Below, in pieces: positions 50,299 through 62,659 of a stretch of DNA of 64,000 nucleotides. The stretch spans positions 6,031,501 through 6,095,500 of the forward strand of contig NC_064011.1 of assembly GCF_932276165.1 (NCBI RefSeq). Direction: 5' to 3'. The notes below the pieces were generated by a model. The model searched no databases. It saw only the letters and a list, made by a program, of their open reading frames with translations, and was not told the DNA's origin. Both the position numbers and the translations under genes were made by a program. This DNA is from Plutella xylostella (Eukaryota; Arthropoda; Insecta; Lepidoptera; Plutellidae). Position 1 is the stretch's first letter, and every line of letters starts with the position of its first letter.

Positions 50299-53200
50299 AT
50301 GTCCCGCACATCACACACCCAATTCGCAGCACTTGTAGATTTTATGGAAAGGTATGTACCTATCTACCTACTTAACTTTTAATGTTTACGACAACTCTAC
50401 ATGAAAATTTAATTAGAAATAAATTAAGTATCCTTCTCACCATCATATTAAATACTTTTTACAGGAATGGGGACCTGAACAAGCCTGGCGACGGCCCGCA
50501 TGCCCGCTGGGCGGCTGTGAGCAAGTGGGAGGAGCTCAGTCGCGTGCTCAACTCAGACAGCAGTGGCACGGCCAAGACAGTAGACAAGTGGAAAAAGGTA
50601 TGTTCTTAGCTAAGTATTTATATATTTTTTACTAGCTGTTCCTGCTCGCTTCGCCTTAAAAAGTTTTCCGTGGGAAGTCAGCTAACTCCATACCAAATTT
50701 CATTAAAATCGGTTCTACCATTTTGATGTGAAGAAGCAACAAACATACACACAGATACTCACAAACTTTCGCCTTTATTATAAATATTAAGTAGGATTAA
50801 ACATTCATTTCCAGATACAAAGTCCATCATTGAGATAATACCCATCATACACAAACGAACAAATTCATAACACAATAATATTATGAAATACAAAATTTAT
50901 ATCCATTTAGTAAAATATGTTAATCAAAATTCACAATTCACATCAACAAGTTTGTTTGACTTGAAAATGCATACTTTTATAATTTTTTAATTATTGTTTA
51001 CTTTGCATGTTAAGGTGTGGAGTGACTTTAAGAACAACACGAAGAGGAAGGCTGCAAAGATCCAGCGCGCTGCCAGCAGTCCAGCAGCCGATGGTCCAGG
51101 TTCCTCGCTGGTGCTGACGGACTTGGAGCAGCGGGTGCTGGTCGTGGCTGGCTGCCCGGCCCCTGCGGGGCTCCTCAACGTTGAGGTCAATATTGAGGAA
51201 ATTGGTGGAGAGGTTTGTTCTACGATTTATGATGTGAGTAAAGTATGGACAGAATTAAATGTAAAATAATATGTGAATCTGTAAGGGTTCCTTTGCACTG
51301 ATGTGCTAGAATTGCTAGATGATTGGCTATGTGGATCACCCTTTATTAGTCTCCATTTGCAGAAAACGACAGTGCACAAAGCATCTAATAAAACACATTA
51401 TTTTCATAGTAAGTATAGATATCCAGAATTTATAGCCAATTGAAAACTAGCTAAGTACTTAAAATCCTGAAATGCCTCTACAAAACTACTGCATTGTTAT
51501 TTCAGACACCCAACCTATCAATAGTGATGCAATGCTGCATGACACTGATCCAGTCTCACGGTTCCGTAGTGGAGCGAGTTATAGACGACCCGGCCTTCCA
51601 GAAGATATTGACACTCACTTCGCTCACTGCGGAGGAGCGGGGGCGAGTCACCTCCGAGGGAGTGAGGGCCATGATGGACACAGAGGAAGAGGACTACGGA
51701 GAGACTGTGAGTAGACTTAATGTTTAATCATGTAGCCTGAACAACGAAAAAACTTCCATCAAATTCAGTCAATCCGTTGTGAAGACATAGGCAATACACA
51801 CAATAATATACTTACTTACAGATCACTTAAATGCAGGGTGTAAAAAATATATATTTTATGTTTCAGGATACAAGCGGAGTGCAGGAACAGGCGAATGAGA
51901 CTGAAATTCAAGAACCTAGTGAGTCAAAATAAGATTTTCCATCTCATCATCACTATCACCTTAAATTATTCTTCTTTCATTTTAGCGAAATGCAAAAGAT
52001 TTAATACATATTTATTTACATCTATTGCATAGTTTAAAAAATATCTTTTTTAACTATTTAAGTTCAAGAAAAAATGTTAAATATTAAAAAGTGAAGAGAG
52101 TTGACTGTCTGACTGACTTCTTATTATGACACTCAATAAAATCATTATTACATGTTTTACATTTAACAAAAACTTACTAGAAATAAGCTAGAAATATTAT
52201 TATACGATACTCCCTCTAAAGATCTGTTGACCACTATCTACGTTTATGCATCCAGCTATCATCCATCAAAAACTCAAGATGAGAGTTGTCACTCACCAAA
52301 ATCATTATTACATATTTCACATTCAATAAAAACTCGTCAAATCAAATCAAAATCATTTATTGCAAAGAATGTGGTCACAATAAGCTTTTTTACAATAATC
52401 AGTCGTAGTCGTATTTACAAATCTACACTACAATCTAGAGACCTTCCTTTTCTTTAATAAGCCATTAGAAATAACATTTATTCTTCTATATCTTTTGGAA
52501 ATTGGCTAAAAAAGCTTTTTTACTCGAGTTTCCTAAACTTTTCAACTTTTTGTATACGTATTTTTGTTTTTGACCACAAAGACATAATAATATTCTTGTT
52601 CCAGTGGTGTCCATAAAGGGAGAGATACCAGAGACCCACTGGCAGTGTTCGTGCGACGAGATCTCGGGCCGCCACGACGACGCCTGTACCGCCGCCGTTG
52701 TTGACTACCTCGACCACTATCGAGTATGCCTCTTTTACTTAATTTTTGTGCCATTGGGTATAATAGCCATTGGGCATAATGGCCTTGTGGTAGGGCCATC
52801 TCAAGGCGATTCCAGCCCAATCTAGGCAGAGCTTGTAATATGGGTATCGGACAGTGGATATATCAACACAGATATCTGACTAAACAATTTAATATACCAG
52901 AGAACAAATATCTGCCTTTTATGATTTCTAGTGTAACAATTTATAAATGCATCATCTACAGATATCAGGGGACCAGGCGACGTGCACAATATGTGACAAG
53001 ACGCTGACTTGGACATCTGTGGAAACACTCAAGAAACATCTGCAGAGACAACATCCAGAAGTAACTGGCATTGGAGATCATGTGAATTACTTTCTACTTT
53101 TCTTTCATTTATCTTGTCGTACAAAATCATTATTGCACTTTTAACATTGCTTTCGGCTTACTGTACTTACCAATTTTGTAACACCTGTATTTACTGAAAG

Positions 53201-53522
53201 TAAAGTTTTACTATCAAATTGTCAACAGGATGATCCCGAAATACCGAATGCTCCGCTGTCACCGCCAAGCATAAAACTAATAAAGGTCGACCCATTGGAC
53301 AAAATCCCGCCAGCCAATAAGAAGCGCAAACTGGACCCCGCCCCAGACAACGAGCCAGTCACGACGAAGCAAACAACTCCCTCAATGGACAGATTCAACA
53401 GCCTCAACCAATTCGGCCTCTACGTAGCCTCGTTGCTGAAACTGCTGCCCAGGAAGAGGTGCATCAAGTATCAGAACCAGATAGTGGACAGGCTGTTGAA
53501 GGACCTGGCGGCCGCCGCCTAG
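50299..53522 (+). CDS. Gene G2: Myb/SANT-BED-BESS family protein, eight exons
   Basis: Exons are 50299-50351, 50465-50597, 51015-51212, 51506-51706, 51867-51918, 52605-52723, 52962-53081 and 53229-53522; the joined frame is 389 aa with no stop. The Myb/SANT-like part is MSRTSHTQFAALVDFME, then WAAVSKWEELSRVLNS and DKWKK. The linker VWSDFKNNTKRKAAKIQ is followed by a segment (LLNVEVNIEEIGGE) shared only with gene A. The helical block has QCCMTLIQSHGSVVERVIDD. The BED-like finger at about 253-292 has CTICDKTLTWTS and KHLQRQH. NKKRK and the BESS-like end follow. After the exon 3 donor the frame continues through CSTIYDVSKVWTELNVK to a stop, as in G1 and G3. It reads as an intact gene. Likely nuclear, DNA-binding; function unknown. 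Confidence 0.82.
50632..50799 (-). mobile_element. Helitron-like element in G2 intron 2
   Basis: On the plus strand CTAGCTGTTCCTGCTCGCTT begins it and GTAGGATTA ends it. Same site and orientation as in G1 and G3. Confidence 0.7.
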
Positions 53523-53775
53523 TCCAGGCTCTCTAGTTGTTGCGTGACAAGCAAGATACACTCTACTACCACAAACAAGTTTAAACCTTGTTTAAAGGGT
53601 AAAGTTTGTTAAGGAATTTGACAGAACATGATTTTAATCAACACTGTATGTAGGTACATGTATGATTTAATGATGAGATGTTCAAGGGCTAACAAGTGCC
53701 AATGTTAAATTCATAAAGGATATACTTAATAGCATTAGTAATTGCAACATGCAATTTGAAATAGTTAAAATTCCA

Positions 53776-53781
53776 AATAAA
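53776..53781 (+). terminator. Poly(A) signal of G2
   Basis: AATAAA about 255 bp past the stop, after TTCCA, in the homologous 3' context. Confidence 0.6.
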
Positions 53782-54081
53782 ATTGATGCTATTCCAAAAT
53801 CCTACACATTTTTTATTCACCCACACCTACTGTTGCAAAGTTTTTGCCACCTAATTATGTTTTTTCTCCCCCGTGCATGGTTTAACGAGGGTGAAGCCAA
53901 AGCTCATCGATACTTTTCCAAAACAATAACAAAATTTAATTAAAGCGGTAATCGGCATGGCATGAACACCATAATAATCATAATATTAAATACTCTGTGA
54001 TGAACACGAATGAGATTGACAGATTGTCAGTTGACGGCACCGTATACAGATTAATAAAGGACAACACTAGTCACATCAGTG

Positions 54082-54275
54082 AAGACGCCGACACACTAAC
54101 GGACGCGGCTGTCAGCCGCGACTGATAAGTAATTGTGCACCATGGAAGTAATACTTAAGTACTTAACTTCCATGGTGTACACGGTCTTTTGGGACAGTTC
54201 GTGCCAGATCACTGTCGGACGTCTGAAAGCTGAAGGTCAGGCTGTCAGCCGCGTCTGCTAGTGTGTCGGCGTCTT
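54082..54275. mobile_element. MITE related to 2728-2936, just upstream of G3
   Basis: AAGACGCCGACACACTAACG and the complementary GCTAGTGTGTCGGCGTCTT. A small palindrome with CCATGGAAGTAATACTTAAG lies inside it. Confidence 0.65.
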
Positions 54276-54460
54276 AAGCCGCGTACTATTGTGTGCCGGC
54301 GCCTTCACACTCACAGAACACACTCTAGTTTGATGCTCTATGTTTTTGTGTTTGCACCTCAACCACAGAGTATATTATTTATATCTCAGATTTATACTGA
54401 GACCTCAATTTGTTTACAAGCAGATAATAATATTATTGTTTGTAAATAAAATTATAAATA
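54276..54460 (+). promoter_or_regulatory. Upstream region of G3
   Basis: It has CACAGAACACACTCTAG, GTTTTTGTGTTTGCACCTCA and a TATA-like TATTATTTATAT. Much of it is near-identical to the DNA before G1. A MITE borders it on the left. Confidence 0.4.
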
Positions 54461-57400
54461 ATGTCCCGCACATCACACACCCAATTCGCAGTACTTGTAG
54501 ATTTTATGGAAAGGTATGTATCTATATATTATACGTACTTACTTAACTTATGTTTACTATAACTCTAGGTTAAAATCTAGGAATAAATTAAGTATCCTTC
54601 TATTCAATACTTTTTACAGGAATGGGGACCTGAACAACTGGCCTACCGATGGCTCACATGGCCGCTCGGCTGCTATTAGCAAATGGGAGGAGCTCTGCCG
54701 CATTCTCAACTCTGACGGCAGTGGCACGGCCAAGACAGTGGAGAAGTGGAAAAAAGTACCTAAGTTTTTTTTGGTACAGGGTGTCAGCGAACTCCATACT
54801 AAATTTCGTTGAAATCGGTTCAGCCGTTTTGATGTGAAGGAGCAACAAACATAGGCACACACACATAACTACCTACTCTCAAACTTTCGCCTTTATAATA
54901 TTAGTAAGATAAAACATTTATTTCCATTTAGATTTGTAAAAAGCTTGTGTTACTTACTCAAAATTCACAATTGATAGTCTCAGATCAACAAGTTGATAGT
55001 GGGTCTATAATTTGCCATGAATACACGTTTTTAAATTATTGTTTAACTTTAAAGGTGTGGAGTGACTTTAAAAACAACACAAAGAGGAAGGCCATAAAGA
55101 TCCAGCGCGCTGCCAGCGGTCCAGGAGGCGGTCCAAGAGGTGGCCATGCTCCACTGTCGGACCTGGAGCGGCGCGCGCTGGTCCTGGCCGGTGCCCCAGG
55201 ACTTGGTGGAGACGTTTGTTCTACAGAACTTGGTGGAGAGGCTCGTTCTACGGTTTATGATGTGAGTAAAGTGTGGACATAATAAAGGGTAAAATAATTC
55301 ATGTGAAGGGTTGCTTTGCACAGTTATTTTTTATTTTTTTGTCCACTTTCTCTTCTGCCATCGACATTCTGTCTTCATCAGATTGTATGTTCATTATCCC
55401 TCGTTGATTTAGGTGATTGTCCAGTGAACATCATCTCCTTGGTTTCTTTTTCCAGCTTAGCACAGATGTCCTAGATGATTGGCTATGCCTATTGCCCTTT
55501 GTTAGTCTCGATTGGCATTTAAAACAGTGCACAAAGCACCTAAGACACATCAAATATTGTTATGCATGCTTTGATAGTAAGTTAAGCAAATCTTTGAAGC
55601 CCCTTGAAAACTAGCTAGGTGCTTTTATAATACTGAAATTCTCCCATAAAGGAATACTAAAATTGTTATTTCAGACACCCAACCTATCTCTAGTAATGCA
55701 ATGCTGCATGACGCTGATCCAGTCTCACGGTTCTGTAGTGGAGCGAGTTATAGACGACCCGGCCTTCCAGAAGATACTGACACTCACTCCGCTCACTGCG
55801 GAGGAGCGGGGGCGAGTCACCTCTGAGGGAGTGAGGGGTATGATGGATGAGGAGGAAGAGGACTATGGAGAGACGGTAAGGGATAACAATATCAATAAAA
55901 ATCAACCACTCAAGCAGGAGGTATAGAGAGCTGAATGTAAGGGATAGCTTTAGTAAAAATTATATCACAGTGTACACAGATTTACTATAATTTCACTATC
56001 AAATGAGATTACATAAACGCAGGGTGTTAAAATTATATTGTTCTTTTTTCAGGATACAAGCGAAGTGCAGGAACCGGCAAATGAGACTGAAATAGAAGTA
56101 CCAAGTGAGTCGAAAATAATATTTTCCGTCCCATTATCACCATGACGTAATTTATTATTCTTCTTCTTTCCTGTAACTAACAAAGTCGCTAGATAGTAAA
56201 ATCTTTTTATCCCATAGATAGGAGTGTGAAATGTGTAATAATGATTTTTACATACAAAAGCATTATTACACATTTCGCACTCAACCAAGAATCTCCAATA
56301 TAATTATTTATTAATATTCATAATATTACTCGACCCCAATTTCACAAATGCCCCGTCACTAAGGAGAAGAAATGGCGAAAGAAACTCCTTAAGCTTCATA
56401 TATTTACTTCCAGTGGTGTCCGTAAAACACGAGATAGTAGTGACCCACTGGCAGTGTTCGTGCGACGAGATCTCGGGCCGCCACGACGACGCGTGCGCCG
56501 CGGCCGTTGTTGACTACCTCGCCCACTACCGGGTAAGTATATCGGCTTCTTGACTACTTATAACTATTTCATCATCCGATTCAAGTATCAAGCTTCTCTC
56601 AAGTAGCACAACAACACTCTCCTTGTCCTTGAATAGAAAATAAAGCTTTATTTCTCTCACCACCATAATCACTATCATATCATTATAAAGCACTCATCAA
56701 CATTATCAGGTTTTATCATAAGTGTGAATACCACAAAATTGTATGGAACAACTGGAGCACAAAACAATATACCCTCTGTGTTCCTTACCCAAGCACTACC
56801 TTATTAGTAGATTAGTCAAATCAACAGAATACACTAATAAAAGTCGGAGAAAAATACATTAACTGAATTCTGTTTTATCATTCGTTCACAAGTGCAATAT
56901 GATGGATGCTATTCGGTCAAGATACATTATTATATATTTGGTATAGGGTAGCATGTAGGTATACACATACTACATAGATGTTACCCTAAACTAAAGATTA
57001 ATGTATTAATGTTTCACTGTTATCTTGCACATTTTTAGGTTAACCTTTAGTTTCGGTTAGTCTTTAGTTTAGATTAAGTACCTAACTTATCCTGTTGTAG
57101 TATCGTTTAAGAATGATGTGGATATCTATAATGAAGCATACATATCAGTATTTTATAATAAGAAATACCTTTGTATTGTTTTATATGTATGCTGTAAATT
57201 ATAGCTCTGTAAGGATACCTATATGCGTTATCTCTCTGCAGATATCAGAGGACCAGGCGACGTGCACAAAATGCGACAAGACGATGACCTGGAAGTCTGT
57301 GGACACCCTCAAGAAACATCTGCAGAGAAAGCACCCAGAAGTAACTGGCATTGGAGACCATGTGAGTTCCATCAATGTTGCCTCCTTTGTAACTGTATGT

Positions 57401-57843
57401 CATTCTACAAAATCATTTTTACGCTTATTACATTGAAGAAAAACTTATCCTAGTGCTATCCTAGTTGAGATTTGATTGCTTATTTTTATTGTGTAACGGC
57501 TATAAAACTGCTCCACTCTTTCGGCCTAACTTACCAATTTTGCCAACAGGATGATCCCGAAATACCGAGTTCTCCGCTATCACCGCCAAGAATGAAACTA
57601 ATAAAAGTCGACCCATTGGACAAAATCCCGTCAGCCAATAAGAAACGCAAACTTGACCCTGCCGCAGACAACGAGCCAATCACAACGAAGCAAACAACTC
57701 CCTCATTGGACAGATTCAACAGCCTCAACCAATTCGGCCTCTACGTAGCCTCGTTGCTGAAACTGCTGCCCAGGAAGAGGTGCATCAAGTATCAGAACCA
57801 GATAGTGGACAGGCTGTTGAAGGACCTGGCGGCCGCCGCCTAG
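54461..57843 (+). CDS. Gene G3: Myb/SANT-BED-BESS family protein, eight exons
   Basis: Exons are 54461-54513, 54620-54755, 55055-55213, 55675-55875, 56053-56104, 56414-56532, 57242-57361 and 57550-57843; the joined frame is 377 aa with no stop. The Myb/SANT-like part is MSRTSHTQFAVLVDFME, AISKWEELCRILNSD and EKWKK. The linker is VWSDFKNNTKRKAIKIQ. The helical block has QCCMTLIQSHGSVVERVIDD. Exon 6 has HWQCSCDEISGRHDDAC. The finger at about 241-280 has CTKCDKTMTWKS and KHLQRKH. NKKRK and a BESS-like end follow. The end of exon 3 carries a 27-bp duplication of the CTTGGTGGAGA region. The first copy keeps a GT donor (GAC|GTTTGT); the second has GAG|GCTCGT. The frame then continues to a stop after YDVSKVWT. 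It reads as an intact gene. Confidence 0.82.
54780..54912 (-). mobile_element. Helitron-like fragment in G3 intron 2
   Basis: CAGCGAACTCCATACTAAAT and CGGTTCAGCCGTTTTGATGT; same position as in G1 and G2. Confidence 0.65.
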
Positions 57844-58160
57844 TTTGAACCTCGTTTAACGGAAGTTTGATTACTGAAGTTTTGATTTGAGTTCAAGATA
57901 ATTAAAAGGCTATCAAGTGCCAAAGTTGCCCCAGTACTCTGTTAGATCCATGTTAGATCATAACAAGGGATTAGTTGTAGATTTTTGACACATCTGTCAA
58001 GAATTTAATATGGAGATGACGTACCGTATAGTTGATGACATTACGTAACAGGGGTGTTAATGATCTAACAGACTATGGTGAAACTGCAGCTTAATGATAA
58101 AAGTTATTCGGCATTCGTTATTGCAACATGTATTGGAAATAGCTAAATGTCATAATGCCA

Positions 58161-58166
58161 AATAAA
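58161..58166 (+). terminator. Poly(A) signal of G3
   Basis: AATAAA about 320 bp past the stop, in the TGCCAAATAAAATTT context shared with A and G1. Confidence 0.6.
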
Positions 58167-58199
58167 ATTTATGGTATAAAAAAAACTTACTTATTTGTT

Positions 58200-59630
58200 A
58201 TTTACCCACCTACCTACCTACTTATACCAACCGCACATGAATATCCAAGCCATCTAAAAATCACAACAACAAATCTCTGTTAAATTCGGTTCATATGCAG
58301 TTTTAGTGACAAACACCCAGAAACACGCTAGGGGTAGGTAAGATTATGTACTTACTTATCTAGGTACTTTTAACAATAAATTAACTTTTCTTTTCACCGG
58401 AGGTCATCGCAATACTTGCTCACACGGTGTAAAAGCATTGTTTATTGCAAAAACATTAAGGTAATTGGCAAAAGCGATTAGGTACAAGACCGCACCCTCC
58501 CATATCAGAATTAATAAACTAGATACCTATGCCGCCCGCCTCTTTTCGTGTCTAGATTTTGCAGTTAGTGCCTAACTGTTCTAACCTAGACCTGCTGGTG
58601 CACTGGAAATCAGGTGCACCAAAATTTAATGGCGATCTTCTGTTGTTGCTAGGGGTAGTTGCATACTTACTTATTTATTTATTTCTTGGAAAACAAACAG
58701 CATGCTTAATACATAATGTTACTTATCAAATGAATAGTACATACTTATAACTGTTACTAATATTTCTATATTTCTAGTGTACCTACTATACCGTGTACTA
58801 TACTGTACTGCTCACCTCTGACTACGCCTTCGGGGATTGCAGTCGTGAGCATTATGTACTTTTTGGCTAGTAGTTTTTATTGACCTTATGGGTATACGTT
58901 TTATACCTTATACCTAGTTTTTTTTTACCTTAGTGATCATGCAAATAATTAACGCCATTAATGATTTTTCTCCTGTATTGCAGAACCTATAGCTAAGTAG
59001 TTGGGACGTACGACGTACCCCAAGTGACGTCATACATGAATACGGTGCACGCTATAATAATTATGAATCGAAGTCTAGGCCAATTGATTTTAAAAACTCG
59101 TGTGAAATTTACTCGAGGTCATTAACAGAAAATGTACCAAAGTATTAGTATTTTTAATTATAGAAACTCCAGACCGTTATGTAACCTTAGAATATGCGAT
59201 TCATGGTCAACCTACTAGTTACTTAGTTGTAAAGTTAAGTTTTTTACGACATGGGTGTTAGTGTTAGGCAAGTAACTAACTATAGGTATAAATATTCCTG
59301 GCCCTTATAGGTGACTGATACTCTTGGTATACCATATACCTGAGTCCCTATCTACACTAGACCTACCTAAAGTCCTACTATATGTGTATACTCCCAGAAA
59401 AATGTTATAGGTAGTAGGTACTTACTGTTGTACTGTGGAATTCTGAAATATGCAACACACTATTCCTTAGTAAAACGCTGTAAAATACTATTAGGCCTTC
59501 CAGTTCCGCATTACCCACTATTCAACAAATTCCTAACTAACATTAAATACTGTCCAACACCATAACCCAAATAAAAGACGCCATACCGCAAAAATACCGC
59601 CGAACGCACCTCATTGTAATTAAAAAAACA
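58200..59630. other. Intergenic, no gene seen
   Basis: AT-rich DNA without a credible exon. A repeat-like CTACGCCTTCGGGGATTGCA near 58823 is the only recognisable motif. Confidence 0.5.
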
Positions 59631-59639
59631 AAATTATTC

Positions 59640-60320
59640 CACCCCCCACCACGTGATTAACCGCCCCCCCGCGGCCGAGGCAAGGAACACCACCCCATAC
59701 AGCCAGCCAACCCCTTTCTTTATAGCATGGTCAGTTGTGCCAGAACTGCCTTACAAGTAACCAACGTAGTCCTAGAAACTGCCATCAAAACAATAACATC
59801 AGAAAAAAATTACAGATTAAAAAAGTTATTGCGTTCTTTTGACACAAAATTCGGCGGCAAAATGTGCGTCTGGCACAAAAGAGGTTGCGCTTTTGAGTTC
59901 CGAGGTCCGAGACTAGTAATTTGTTGTGCTAATTTCTCGTATCACGGCCGACCGAAGGTTGTTTAACTTCACGTGTTCAACGTATTTTTTATACGAGGAC
60001 GTGTAATCTTAATTTCGCTAAACCTATTTTCTAGGCGCGTGTGATTTCGTGAAAATGCGGTGAACCTCTTTGTTCAAGATGACAGCGCTGTTCTACTTTC
60101 GCGCCAAAAAACCCACCATGGAGGATTTGTTTTTGGTGATATTTTACGTGTTCAAAATCAAGTTGAAATGACGACGAGTGTGAAATGTGACATTAAAAAT
60201 AAGACAGCAAAAATGTGAACTTTTAAAAACCGTTGTTGATTGTGACTTCCTCGTTTTGTGACTGTCTGTGCTGTGTTTTTGTATTTATTGGCTGGAACGT
60301 GATTTTTACGGTCAGTAAGA
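59640..60320 (+). promoter_or_regulatory. Candidate promoter and untranslated first exon of a gene beyond the window
   Basis: A relatively GC-rich stretch contains CCCACCACGTGATTAACC (a CACGTG E-box), CTTTATAGC (TATA-like) and AGTTGTG. Downstream, TTCGCGCCAAAAA resembles an E2F-type site, and ACGGTCAGTAAG near 60309 could be a splice donor. An open frame at 59727-59966 (MVSCARTALQVTNVV) overlaps it but has no recognisable domain. This is a guess from base composition and motifs. Confidence 0.25.
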
Positions 60321-61179
60321 TTTCCATACGTTAATAATTAATATTTATCTAGCTTACCCAAAACTACCAATTATTTATCTTCACTAAAATTAAGTCCTTG
60401 AAAACAAAACTAACTACCTAGTTATAAGAGTAAGTAAGAACTCCAAATTCAAACTCGGCTACTACTAGGTACTTATCTGACAGGCGTGAGGGCTCCGGAG
60501 ATTATTGTCCAGCTGAGGACCTGATGACAGCATCAACCCAGTCACATTACAGGCAAGGCGCCGCATGGCATTATAGAAGCAAAGTATAGTGAACTGTTAG
60601 GGTACAATAAATCACACATATATATTCACCCCCATTTAAACTAAAGGGGTAACCCTTTAGTTGACTGTGAATTATAATAGTAAGTAGGCCATAATTTGAT
60701 GTAGGTAAGTATCATGTGGGTTGCCCACTTACCTGACAACTCTCTCAGGACAAGCTTGCTTGTGTTGAGGTGTTGGATGTTGGGTTTCACAAACCCGCAC
60801 GAATGTGGTGTCATGCGAATCTGGTCTACAGTCAGACAGTGATCTCTCCCAAACACCTATTGCCACAAATGCTTACCATAATACTGACTACGTATCTGAA
60901 GGGCGTCCCACGGGCTGGAACCATCCACCGTCGTCGTCTGAGACAGCAGTAAACATAAGCTTGAGGGTGCGACGTGCATACCGCGACGCTACAAGGTCGC
61001 GGGTAATAATTGCTCTACAGTTCGCTGCTAGGCTGTAGGGTTGGGACGTGGGAAATAATATGTATCTAGATGACTGACCTATCTATGAATAAAAATAATT
61101 CTCAAAGCGTAAAAGGCAGCAGTCGTAAAGCCTAGTCAGAGGCTTTCGGGCAGCTTGAAAACATCTGACAGTCTGGTTG

Positions 61180-61330
61180 ACAACTTACCCGACAACTCTC
61201 TCAGCACAAGCTTGCTTGTATTGGGGTCCACCTACCCGCAATGGACCAGCGTGGTGGACTAGCCCTAAAACCCTTCCTTGATTAGAAGGAGACCCGTGCC
61301 CCAGCAGTGAAGACGTAATGGGTTGTGATG
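61180..61330 (+). repeat. RTE-like LINE 3' tail
   Basis: ACAAGCTTGCTTGTATTGGG, GACCAGCGTGGTGGACTAG and GTGCCCCAGCAGTGAAGACG. A weaker piece of the same family lies at about 60720-60800. Confidence 0.6.
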
Positions 61331-61358
61331 TGATACTTCTAAAATTATCGATTGTCTT

Positions 61359-61503
61359 AAGCCGCGTACAGACCGGCCCAACGAACGCCAACGAACGGAT
61401 TTCGTTGACCTTCGTTGCTGCAATCTGCCCTGTATTATGTATGATAAATATCCATCGTTGGGATAACCGTTGGCGTTCGTTGGCCCGGTCTGTACGCAGC
61501 TTT
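61359..61503. mobile_element. MITE with GCCGCGTACAGACCGG ends
   Basis: AAGCCGCGTACAGACCGGCC and the complementary GGCCCGGTCTGTACGCAGCT; flanked by TTA/TTAA-like bases, suggesting a PIF/Harbinger-type MITE. Confidence 0.65.
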
Positions 61504-61685
61504 AAAGCGTATCGATATAACTAAGTACCATTAAGGCACATCACTAGAAACAACTTTGTAACGACCTGCATCGGTTGTAGTGTGGGACATTCTTTTAACG
61601 ACTGTGAGCATGGACGCTTTAAGTAATGTGCTGAATATTGCGGTTGCTCTAATGCTGAACACTTTATGATGTAATAAGTGTATTT

Positions 61686-61935
61686 ATTACGGTAAGCGCC
61701 TGCTTTTCATGCCAGCGAAGCGGGTTCGAATCCCGGCGCTGACATATTGTACGGTGAAGGGAAAACATCGTGAGGAAACCTGGATATCTTCAGATTTAGC
61801 ACATATCGAGTGAACCTACCAATTAACTCGCAGTGGACCAGCGTGGGGCATGGTCCAAGCTTAGGAAGGCAGTTTAGACCTTGGAGATACGCACAAAGGT
61901 TTCGAACATTCGAGACAGCCAGGTGCAGTAGGTAC
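61686..61935 (+). mobile_element. tRNA-derived SINE, partial
   Basis: A B box GGGTTCGAATCCCGGCGCTG is followed by ACGGTGAAGGGAAAACATCG, the family of 24880-25207. The A box is degraded. Confidence 0.6.
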
Positions 61936-62231
61936 TTATACCCCCACAGATACCTAGTAGGTATAATAAAATAGCACATAAAGGGTTAAAAACGACAACT
62001 CATCACAACAATACGATTTTTACTACAGTTTGCAATGAAATGAACTTGTAGTCATGGTAGCAAATGAAAATGAACCATTCCCCTAACTTCTCCATACCTA
62101 CTCGTAAACTTAGTACAGTCAACAAAAAAGATCCATCACCAGCAAAGTTAAAAATAGTCAAAGGTGAAAGACAGCAGATGTATTATTTTGATTTCTTCAT
62201 TAATTGCTCTTGCACTTATTGTATGGATACC

Positions 62232-62345
62232 TACATCATCATCATCATCATCATCTGAGCCATAGTTACGACGTCCACTGCTGAATAGGCCTCCCCCAAT
62301 TTTTTCCACCTTGTCCGATCGGAGGTGGCCCGCATCCATGATGAT
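62232..62345 (-). repeat. Lepidopteran LINE 3' tail fragment
   Basis: (CATCAT)n, then GTCCACTGCTGAATAGGCCT and CTTGTCCGATCGGAGGTGGC. Confidence 0.55.
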
Positions 62346-62451
62346 GATGACAATTGACGCGTTAAAGTTTGACAACAGTAACTGTAAGGATTATGTAAAA
62401 TTTCTTTCTATTTACATATTAAACATTTTAAAGTGTTTGTGCGACGGGGTA

Positions 62452-62652
62452 TCCTAACTAATATTATAAATGCGAAAGTAACTGTGTCTGTCTGTCTGTC
62501 TGTCTGTTACTCTTTCAAGCTAAAACTACTGAACGGATTTGAATGAAATTTGGTATACATACGTTCTAGACCCTGGGAAAGAACATAGGGTACTTTTTAT
62601 CCCGGAATTCCCACGGGAAAACTTTTTAAGCGAAGCGCGCGGGAACAGCTAG
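62452..62652 (+). mobile_element. Helitron-like non-autonomous element
   Basis: It starts TCCTAACTAATATTATAAAT, has a (TGTC)n microsatellite and ends GCGGGAACAGCTAG before T. Confidence 0.75.
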
Positions 62653-62659
62653 TATAACA

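Noticed and set aside
59727..59966. 79-codon frame MVSCARTALQVTNVV
   Set aside because: No recognisable domain or splice partner. It is kept only as a note within the promoter-like block.
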